From Charina bottae (Eukaryota > Chordata > Lepidosauria > Squamata > Charinaidae), in the NCBI GenBank assembly GCA_023362775.1, contig JALMGJ010000002.1, positions 36,171,914-36,235,913 on the forward strand: a DNA stretch of 64,000 nt, given 5' to 3'. Positions within the stretch are counted from its first letter, which is position 1, and every line of letters begins with the position of its first letter. The position numbers were made by a program, and so were the translations under genes. This document shows, in pieces, positions 56,941 to 64,000 of this stretch. The notes beneath the pieces were generated by a model. The model ran no database searches. It worked only from the letters and a program-made list of their open reading frames with translations, and was not told the origin of the DNA.

Positions 56941-56960
56941 ATTCGGTTTCTGTTTCTAAA
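56941..56960. promoter_or_regulatory. ISRE-like motif near the 5' end of gene D
   Basis: Minus-strand AGAAACAGAAACCG contains GAAANNGAAAC, an ISRE-type core. It lies about 40 bases before a good minus-strand donor at 56904 and below a GC-rich block (57060-57240) that could be gene D's promoter. A TATAAAGG at 56974 is in plus orientation, so a plus-strand promoter is the competing reading. Confidence 0.4.
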
Positions 56961-57232
56961 TCGTACCTTAGGACTATAAAGGCCCCGGGCACCAGCGCCC
57001 TCTTGTGCCTTTAAACTTAATAATAGATGGAGCTCCTTATTAGAACTGCAAAGGTTGGAAGAGCTGCTTTGCTTTGGTTGAAGTTCGAGCGGAGCGGAGG
57101 CCTCTCTCAAAGCTGCTTTGCGGAGCCACCCGGCCACCTCTTTTCTTAAACCGAAGCAAAGCAACCACCAGGCTTCGCTTCACCCTCCTTGACAGCCCTG
57201 ACGGCTTCTCCGGCGTCACTTGCCCGAAGCCT

Positions 57233-57286
57233 GTGGGGAGTTGAAGGCCACCCATCTTCAAGTTGCCAAGGTTGAGAAACACTGCT
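57233..57286. mobile_element. hAT MITE, right arm only
   Basis: GTGGGGAGTTGAAGGCCACC ... GCCAAGGTTGAGAAACACTG. It adjoins the GC-rich block upstream of gene D. Confidence 0.65.
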
Positions 57287-57306
57287 CTATTCTGTCAAGA
57301 GCTGGC

Positions 57307-57310
57307 TCAT

Positions 57311-57378
<68 letters not shown>

Positions 57379-57871
57379 ATTTATACCCCGCTTATCCCCT
57401 CCCTAATGGAGGGCTCTAGGCGGCTTACAATCAGTACATACATATTATCATTATACAGTACTTCACATTATATATTACCCGCGCGATTAGGGAGGGGGAG
57501 AGGGAACCGGCTCTTCAATCGCAGGTCGGACTACATGTCCCAGGAACCTTTGCTTCTGAGCCGGCTGCTGACATCCCGGAAGTTGTAATTGAGATCCGTC
57601 GACCTCTGCCGCCGTCCTCAGCCGCCATCCACAGGCTTCTCCAGGTCTTCGTCTTCGGTTCCGAGGCGACTCCCCGACAGGATGCCAGCATATTGCCCCA
57701 CGTGAGTGGTACCCATTTATCTACTTGCTATTTAGCTTTCGAATCGCTGGGTTGGCAGAGAGCTGGGGCTAGTGACGGGAGCTCACCCCGCCACGCGGAT
57801 TCGAACTGCCGACGTTATAGTCGGCAGACTAGCGGCTCAGCGGTTTAACCCGCTGAGCCACCGCGCCCCCA
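57307..57871 (-). mobile_element. chimeric SINE: tRNA-type head, unrelated GC-rich middle, LINE-like tail, (ATCT)n
   Basis: Read on the minus strand, positions 57871-57705 are the SINE head (GCGGTGGCTCAGCGGGTTAA, B-box GGTTCGAATCC-like). From about 57700 to 57480 the sequence is unrelated to other SINE copies here. From about 57450 to 57385 it ends in a CR1-like GTAAGCCGCCTAGAGCCC...GGGGTATAAATAAG tail, followed by (AGAT)n. The insertion splits an older repeat (CAAGAGCTGGCTCATT before, TTGGGTGACCTTCTGGG after) that is unsplit at 44305-44395. Confidence 0.6.
57311..57377. repeat. (ATCT)n microsatellite
   Basis: About 16 pure CTAT units forming the tail of the chimeric SINE. Confidence 0.97.
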
Positions 57872-57959
57872 TTTTGGGTGACCTTCTGGGATGGTTCAGC
57901 ACACCTAGATCTGAACCGATTCTCCCAAACAGAGAAGGGAGGGGAGCTGTGGTCCTCAT

Positions 57960-58165
57960 CAGTTTTCCCTCAAACAATACAGAAAAGACACACATCCCTT
58001 TCTATGTGCCATGGTGGACCAGTTCATTGCTAAACATGGGTTTCCTTTATGTGTACTGGTACACCACTGGACATGTTCCTTATGGGTCCACAAGTGACCC
58101 ACCCTAGTGCTGGACTTGACACGTTTCAACATGACTGTCCCATCCAATGCGTCCAGTGGGCTCCC
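57960..58165 (+). repeat. repeat with inverted partner at 58.92-59.13 kb
   Basis: AGAAAAGACACACATCCCTT...GGTGGACCAGTTCATTGCTA...ACACCACTGGACATGTTCC is similar to the reverse complement of 58920-59060. The two face each other across a LINE fragment. Confidence 0.5.
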
Positions 58166-58179
58166 CCGAGCATTGTTTG

Positions 58180-58570
58180 CTCAGTGTGGAGCATTGCGCT
58201 AATCAAAAGTACATCTCCCATCTTCCATTCTCCTTACTTTCTACAGAGGCACTATAGAGAGTGTACTTACTACTTGTATTTCCATCTGGTTTGGAGGCTG
58301 TAGTGCCTCAGATAGAAAGTCTGTGCAGAGAGTGGTAAGGGCAGCAGAAAAGATAACTGGGATATCTCTGCCCCTCATCCAAGATTTAGCACATGCACGC
58401 TGTTTGTCCAGAGCTCGAAAGATCATCAGTGACGCCTCCCATCCTCATCATGGTTTGTTTTCTTTGTTCCCCTCTGGGAAGAGGTTCCACTGTATCCGAT
58501 GTAGAACAGCCAGATTGGGAAACAGCTTTGTCCCCCAGGCTATTGGATTCTTGAATGCTTAAATAAGTTC
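58180..58570 (+). mobile_element. Rex1/L2-like LINE, C-terminal reverse-transcriptase fragment
   Basis: A frame with GTIESVLTTCISIWFGGCSA, RVVRAAEKITGISLPLIQDL and LGNSFVPQAIGFLNA matches the C-terminal end of Rex1/L2-type LINE proteins, known mainly from fishes and also present in reptiles. It lacks everything upstream. Confidence 0.7.
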
Positions 58571-58589
58571 TTTTGGGTGAAATGCTGGA

Positions 58590-58860
58590 TGTGTGAAGAA
58601 TGTATATTTTATAGTAACTATGGATTTTTTAATTAGTATTTTAGTGTTTGACTGAAATTGTGAGCTAAAGAATGTATATTTTATAGTAACTATGGATATT
58701 TTTTTTAATTATTAGTATTTGAGAGGGAGATGGGCGGTCATAGAAATTTAATAAATAAATAAATAAATTTTAGTGTTTGACTGAAATTGTGAGCCAACTG
58801 CAATGACATTTCATTCTATTGTGCACTTGGTGTATAGTGTATAGTGGGATGACAATAAAG

Positions 58861-58892
<32 letters not shown>

Positions 58893-58915
58893 ATTATTAT
58901 TATTATTATTCCCCT
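58590..58915 (+). repeat. LINE 3' tail with a tandem duplication, a CR1-like tail insert and (TTG)n(TTA)n
   Basis: GAATGTATATTTTATAGTAAC...TGTTTGACTGAAATTGTGAGC occurs twice, about 75 bases apart. The second copy is interrupted by GGGAGATGGGCGG...AATAAATAAATAAAT, a CR1-type tail. The block ends in TTG/TTA triplets at 58861-58909. Confidence 0.65.
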
Positions 58916-58917
58916 GG

Positions 58918-59130
58918 TGAACAGGTGACCGCTAGGAACATGTGTACAGCAATCCATCGGTGCCTCCAAAAAGAATCCACGTTCAGCACTGAACCACTCC
59001 ACCACTCCACGTGGAAAGGAGCATGTGTGTCTCTTCTGGGTCCACCTATGACATTTCTGAAGGACGTTGATGGGAAGGTCTGCCCTGATGTTCCTTCTCT
59101 TCTCCTCCGTATGGGAAATGGACCATAGAA
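58918..59130 (-). repeat. inverted partner of the 57.96-kb repeat
   Basis: The reverse complement reads AGAAGAGACACACATGCTCC...GTGGTTCAGTGCTGAACGTG...TGTACACATGTTCCTAGCGG, clearly related to 57983-58080. Confidence 0.5.
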
Positions 59131-59700
59131 ATGACCACTCACGATCTCTCTGAGTCAAAGTATAAAAGCAAAGATTTATTTCGCGTTTGCAAAGGCGGGT
59201 GGATCCAATTGCAAAGGACCCCACCCCATTACAGATCTCAGCATCTTATATACCCTAATTTCGTGGCCAAAGGTGACCCTCATCTGTCCCCATTGGCTGA
59301 GGTACCAGGATGTTACACTCTTGTTCCCGATTTGCCTATAATTAACACATTTTAGCTATTGATTACATTAAAACATCCTATGCATTTTTCAATCTATGGG
59401 GGGGGGGCTACGCAGAAGCCTTATCAGGTTGTGTGTAAAACGATGGGATTTCCTCATAAGTCATGGTTTGACCTCGCAGTTTGTTCTGACTCTGATACAT
59501 GTTTGTGTACACATTACCTTATTTCCTTGGGATGATAAGACCTATCTCTGTCCCCGTCTCCCCTTGTCTCTTGTGTAATTTATTATCTTGGTCACTGTTA
59601 TCCTAAAACCTTGGATTCTGATCATCTTGCTTGAACTTAAGCTGTCATCTCAGTTTCCAGCCACTCAATCACCAAGAGTTGGTTTAGATGTAATATATAT
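59128..59700 (-). mobile_element. possible LTR-like element
   Basis: Minus-strand AATAAATCTTTGCTTTTATA lies near a GATCGTGAGTGGTCA end, which resembles an LTR 3' terminus with a polyadenylation signal. The other end and any duplication were not found. Confidence 0.25.
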
Positions 59701-59853
59701 ATAAAAAAATTGCAATGGCTATTACCAGTATAAATGATTTTGTTAAAAATTAACTGATGTGTACATCCCTCTCCTCCGGTACTCAGTCTCTACTACTGAG
59801 AACTGCGTGAGGTGCCGCAGACGCTCCCATGCTGCTCTCCTTTCCCTATTTCA

Positions 59854-59937
59854 GCAAAAATGGTAACCTGGTCAGGCACGTAGTGGTGCCAGGCGGAGAT
59901 GAAGTCTACTGCCCCCGATACGTTGGATCTCTTTAAT
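59854..59937 (+). other. isolated exon-like segment
   Basis: A strong acceptor (CTTTCCCTATTTCAG) is followed by an open frame, SKNGNLVRHVVVPGGDEVYC then PRYVGSL, that stops after 27 codons. No partner exon is recognised. It could be a leftover of a lost gene or chance. Confidence 0.25.
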
Positions 59938-59939
59938 GC

Positions 59940-60390
59940 AGCTGCCAGCTGCCAACCGATGTGGAAAAGCTCAGAAATTAAGCACTGCTCAAACTCATAA
60001 GATCCCTCCTCCTCCTCTTACACAGACACCTGCACACAGATAAACCACACAAATCTCCACCGTCTGCTAATTAAAACTGTATATAGCGTCCAACCCTCCA
60101 AACTTTACCCTTGGGGATTTTCAGTTCTAGCAACTCAGTTTTCAGTCCTGGCAACTCTGAATGCCTGCAGTTCCTGGAAACCATGTGACTTCTGTTCTGC
60201 CCCTGCAGGAAAGAAAAAGAAGCTAAACTTTAGAAGTTAATGTGAGGGAAATTGGTTCCTTTACAAGGGAAAGGCCATTCCAAAAAGAAGAAAAAGAGGA
60301 AGGAAGTAATAGAAAAATATCAAATGGAATCAGAAAAGCAGAAAGAAAATGATTAGATTGTAAATGCACCCACAAGGGCAGGACTGATCT
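59940..60390. other. intergenic, no feature recognised
   Basis: No coding or repeat signal seen. Confidence 0.4.
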
Positions 60391-60394
60391 AGAG

Positions 60395-60506
60395 CAGTGT
60401 TTCTCAAACTTGGCAACTTGAAGAAGTGTGGACTTCAACTCCTAGAATTGGGTTTCTGGGAGTTGAAGTCCACACATCTTCAAGTTGCCAAGTTTGAGAA
60501 ACACTG
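60395..60506. mobile_element. palindromic hAT MITE
   Basis: CAGTGTTTCTCAAACTTGGC...GCCAAGTTTGAGAAACACTG, with a shortened centre. Confidence 0.85.
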
Positions 60507-61044
60507 GTGTAGAAGGTGGAATAATCAGAGTCTCAGGTGTTTGCACAAAGGCTGTTGCTTGATCAAGTATACTTTGGATGGTCCTCCTTGAGAATTGGCC
60601 AATAATATTTCTTTCCCCATTCCTGGGGGAAAACACTGTTTTTACACCTGTACAGCTCAGGCGAATTAAGGCTACCAAGGGATGTCCTGCGGTTCAGATG
60701 AAAACAGGGTCGTGGGAATGCAGCAGAAGAAAGAGGGTGCTGGGGCTTGTGTGTATGAAATGCAAGGGAAGAAAGGGTCAGAGAGTTGGAGGGGCTAGAT
60801 GGGCCACTGAGCCACCTGCCTGCTTGGTGCAGGAATACCAATTAATCTTCCCCGAGACATGGCGGTCTAGCTCCACTTGGCACATCCAATGATGGGGAGC
60901 CTTCTCTAGGTCATTGGCTCCACTTTAAACTGCCCTTACTGTATTGACCAATAGGAGAGTCAATACCAAGAGTCTTTTGAAGCAAACTGCATGTTTTGTT
61001 TTGCTAGAGGGAACTACATTGCCTCCATATTGCAATTCCCTTCA

Positions 61045-61275
61045 GTGATATGAATCTAGATCTCTTGGTCTGGTCTGGGAAGCTAAGCAGTGTTGGCTGG
61101 TTGTTATTGGGATAGGAGGCCACTAGGAGATCCTAGGGAGGACGGCTAGGCTGGGAAGTTGGAAAAATATCCCCGAAGGAGGCAGTGACAAACCCACTTC
61201 TCTATGGTTGCCAAGAAAACCAGGTAGATATAGCCATGAAGTCACCAGGAGTTGAGTTCAACTCAAACAAGATTT
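61045..61275 (+). mobile_element. 5S-rRNA-derived SINE
   Basis: GGTCTGGGAAGCTAAGCAG at the front and the ATGAAGTCACCAGGAGTTGAG tail identify a diverged member. Confidence 0.65.
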
Positions 61276-61650
61276 TACTTCAGACTGAAAGGAGGAGTGC
61301 CCCCAATGTAAATGTCACATTTCTGGTAGCTTTAAACAAGCCTTTGTCTGTCCAGCTTTCCACTTCTAATATGGGGATAAGGGTCACCTGGCCTATCTTG
61401 CAGGGCTGTTGTAAGATTGGCTGAGTTAACGTGTGCAGCACATGTTGAAATGGACAATGGGACAAAGCAGACATCACACACTGCTAAGGAGTTTTCCAAC
61501 TTTTATTGCAATGAATCTTTGGATCCCACTACAGGGGATTAAGGCAATGAAATAAATCTCTAAAGCATGCACACGGCTTACATGGACTTCTCATGCTAGC
61601 AAAATGATTGGATGAAAAGAATGTTACCCTCAGAAAGCTGAAAGGTCCTA

Positions 61651-61830
61651 ATAGTTGCTATCCTCTTGGTAGATATGTTCCAACAGGTCCATAAACTTCA
61701 TGTTTTTCTCTACTTTAGTTTTAACACCTAAAGCTTTCAGTTTACTTGTGGTTTAAAGTTCGAGCTATTTTCATCTAGACCCAGTTTTGTTTCCTGCAAC
61801 AGCTGCTGCTTCTGTTAAACAAAGCTTTCT
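61651..61830 (-). pseudogene. terminal-exon-like remnant, family unknown
   Basis: The minus strand has an acceptor-like TTTGTTTAACAG, then a frame KQQLLQETKLGLDENSSNF. A one-base shift later, a second frame reads KALGVKTKVEKNMKFMDLLE followed by HIYQEDSNY and a TAG at 61651. An AATAAA signal follows at about 61507-61512. The composition and the clean stop-plus-polyA look like a real last exon, but the frame is broken and no upstream exon is visible. I do not recognise the protein. Confidence 0.4.
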
Positions 61831-62307
61831 TAGAACAGACTACTGCTGTTTCAAAGACTGCCTTGCCCAAAATGGAACCATACTTACTGTTAATCCATGA
61901 CAAGATGAATAATTAGAAATATGCAACAGATATCCAGATGATGATATTAGCTAGGATTGGTATTCAAAGTTGAATACAGAGTACCACCCTTTCTCTCTGA
62001 CTGACTTAAACAGCATTTCCTTAGCTACTAGTATGATTTGGTGCATCAGAGGCAATCCAAGTGGCTACATTTTTAATTAGCCCTCGTAGCTCCCTCCTTT
62101 ATTCAAACCGGATCTGATGCACGAAACCTCCTGGTTTTTATTTTTGTCTGTCAGATTTAGGTTTTTGAACAATGCAAAAACACCCACCCTTCTTCTCCTG
62201 GCTTGTTAGGATACTCCCAGATCATCTTTCTTTTACCTGGCCCTCTCCAGATGTTTTGCTATGGCTGGAGATGCTGCCAACTGCAGACCTAAGGCATCTC
62301 CCTAGGA

Positions 62308-62546
62308 CAGGGGTGGGGAACCTTTTTTCTGCCAAGGGCCATTTGGATATTTATAACCGGGGACCAGGGGGGTGGGGGGGTGGGGTTTCTGGGATTTCAG
62401 CAGACCGGGGGCTGGAGTTTGCGGGCGGGAGCCAATCACAAGCACTGGGGGGCGGGGTTTGCGGGCGGGAGCCAATCACATGGAAGGGGTGGGGTTTGCG
62501 GGCGGGAGCCCCGGGCTGTATATGGCCCTGGCGTTGCCCACCCCTG
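62308..62546. mobile_element. hAT element sharing the 38-bp unit with the 51.7-kb element
   Basis: CAGGGGTGGGGAACC...CCCACCCCTG with a perfect 8-bp duplication, CCCTAGGA (62300-62307 and 62547-62554). The interior has GGCGGGGTTTGCGGGCGGGA units with CCAATCAC, as in the 51.7-kb element. Confidence 0.88.
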
Positions 62547-62756
62547 CCCTAGGACAAGGGGGTGGGAAGACTGCCAAGATCTCAGATAAAAAAGGAGGAC
62601 AGGACCAACCCTAGTCTTGACAATCCTATGCCTACTCAGAAGTCAGCCCTGTTGATTTCAATGGGTTTTTTTCTCATCTGGAGGTCATAATTCAGCCTTA
62701 TGGGCTAGGAAGCCAGAGTTAAACTGGTTTTACCCAAGAACACTAAGAATCTAGAG

Positions 62757-62959
62757 CAGGGTTCCCCAAAGTGGTCAATATTGACCCCCAAGGGTGGATG
62801 GCACTATCCAAGGAAGGGGTCAATGTTGGTGTTATTGTTATTATTCATAGTACTGTTAGTTAAAGTAGTATTAATTTCCTATAGTAAATGTTTGGGGGTT
62901 GATGAACAATCTGAAACTTCCTGAAGGGGTCAATGAGCTGAAGAGTTTGGGGATCCTTG
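62757..62959. mobile_element. non-autonomous hAT element
   Basis: CAGGGTTCCCCAAAG at the left and TTTGGGGATCCTTG at the right, with 8-bp flanks ATCTAGAG/ATCTAGAT. There is no coding capacity. Confidence 0.8.
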
Positions 62960-62967
62960 ATCTAGAT

Positions 62968-63102
62968 CAGTGTTTCTCAACCTTGACAACTTGAAGATGG
63001 GTGGACTTCAACTCCCAGAATTCCCCAGCCACCCATGCTGGCTGGGGAATCCTGGGAGTTGAAGTCCACCCATCTTCAAGTTTCCAAGGTTGAGAAGCAC
63101 TG
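62968..63102. mobile_element. palindromic hAT MITE next to another hAT element
   Basis: CAGTGTTTCTCAACC...GGTTGAGAAGCACTG with flanks ATCTAGAT/ATCTAGTG. Its left flank is also the right flank of the hAT element at 62757-62959. Confidence 0.88.
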
Positions 63103-63286
63103 ATCTAGTGGTTGGGATAAGCTTTCAGAGTCTGTTAAATTCTTCTAACCCTTCACAGAGCTGCATTCTGAGACAGGACAATAAAAGGGCTTTTCAAGGG
63201 CACCAGCATGATTGTAGACCTAAGCATGATGGAGTTCCCATGACACACTAAACTCACTTATCTTAGCAGTCTCATAGGAACCCTCC

Positions 63287-64000
63287 TTGTTGTTGTTGTT
63301 CTTGTTCAGTCATTTAGTTGTGTCCGACTCTTCATGACCTTATGGACCATAGCACGCCAGGCCTTCCTGTCCTCCACTGTCTCCCAGAGTTTACTCAAAT
63401 TCATGTTTATTACATCGGTGATGCTATCTAACCATCTCATCCTCTGCCGTCCCCTTCTCAGGGTCTTTTCCAGTGCGCCCTCTCTTCGCATTAGGTGGCC
63501 AAAATATTTGAGCTTCAGCTTCAGTATCTGTCCTTCCAATGAGCAGTCAGGGTTGATTTCCTTTAGGAGTCTTCTCCAGCACCACAGGTCGAAAGCATCA
63601 ATTCTTCGGCACTCAGCCTTCCTTATGGTCCAACTCTCACAGCCATACATTACTACTGGGAAAACCATAGCTTTAATTATACGGACCTTTGTCGGCAAGG
63701 TGATATCTCTGCTTTTTAATAAACTGTCTAGGTTTGCCATAGCTTTCCTCCCAAGGAGCAAGCATCTTTTAATTTCATGGCTGCAGTCACCATCTGCGGT
63801 GATCTTGGAGCCCAAGAAAATAAAATCTGTCACTGCTTCCATTTCTTCCCCTTCTATTTGCCAGGAAGTGATGGACCAGATGCCATGATCTGAGTTTTTT
63901 TAATGTTGAGTTTCAAGCCAGCTTTTGCACTCTCCTCTTTCACCCTCATCAAGAGGCTCTTTAGTTCCTCTTCACTTTCTGCCATTAGGGTGGTATCTTC
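63287..64000 (-). mobile_element. damaged BovB LINE, 3' part
   Basis: The minus strand from the window edge to 63306 encodes the C-terminal BovB region (DFIFLGSKITADGDCSHEIK, YGCESWTIRKAE, FGHLMRR). Compared with the intact copy at 31.9 kb it lacks the block after WCWRRLL and a second block after LEKTL, both in frame. It also has a frame break near 63845-63900. The 3' tail is a TTG-rich run at 63287-63303. The element continues beyond 64000. Confidence 0.9.

Noticed and set aside
58811..59224. 137-codon minus-strand frame
   Set aside because: It runs through a (TTG)n(TTA)n tract and an inverted repeat, with no protein-like conservation.

Overview
The window is vertebrate nuclear DNA, almost certainly from a squamate reptile (lizard or snake). 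The repeat set shows this: an RTE-BovB LINE, tRNA-derived Sauria-type SINEs ending in the BovB-like 3' end, a MIR-like SINE, 5S-rRNA-derived SINEs, L2/CR1 LINE tails and many short hAT and TA-flanked MITEs. Genes have GT-AG introns. I see no bacterial-style genes, no genuine rRNA or tRNA genes and no CRISPR array.

Positions 1-16 kb (minus strand) hold ten coding exons of CCHCR1, a coiled-coil rod protein that lies in the MHC class I/III region in mammals. The start codon and all exon phases are consistent, and the gene leaves the window at its 3' side. A GC-rich, CCAAT-rich block at 19.05-19.43 kb is a candidate promoter. From 19.5 to 24.2 kb there are only repeats and plain intergenic DNA.

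Three genes that I cannot assign to a named family follow. Gene B (24.28-26.58 kb, plus) is a decayed copy of gene C, with two frameshifts and a solo LTR in its coding exon. Gene C (38.52-about 42.2 kb, minus) is intact: one 691-codon coding exon, a 5' non-coding exon, and a promoter in which an ISRE-like GAAACTGAAACT lies just upstream of a TATA box. Gene D (49.39-53.47 kb and upstream, minus) has two coding exons for 380 residues: two long coiled coils separated by a hydrophobic hairpin, then a C-terminal pair of membrane segments. An ISRE-like motif also lies near its probable 5' end. My inference is that B, C and D form a small, possibly interferon-inducible cluster of helical proteins beside CCHCR1. 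Their shape recalls alpha-helical membrane-inserting proteins, but the function is unknown.

Between B and C (31.76-34.99 kb) sits a full-length BovB LINE with an intact 1010-codon ORF and a perfect 10-bp target-site duplication. The rest of 43-64 kb is mostly nested repeats: a decayed APE-type LINE, a truncated Tc1-like element, a 902-bp GC-rich hAT element inside gene D's intron, a dimeric 203-bp tandem array grown from a SINE, a near-perfect 62-bp-arm palindrome and a chimeric SINE. Two exon-like remnants (59.85 and 61.65 kb) are unassigned. At 63.3-64 kb a damaged BovB copy leaves the window.
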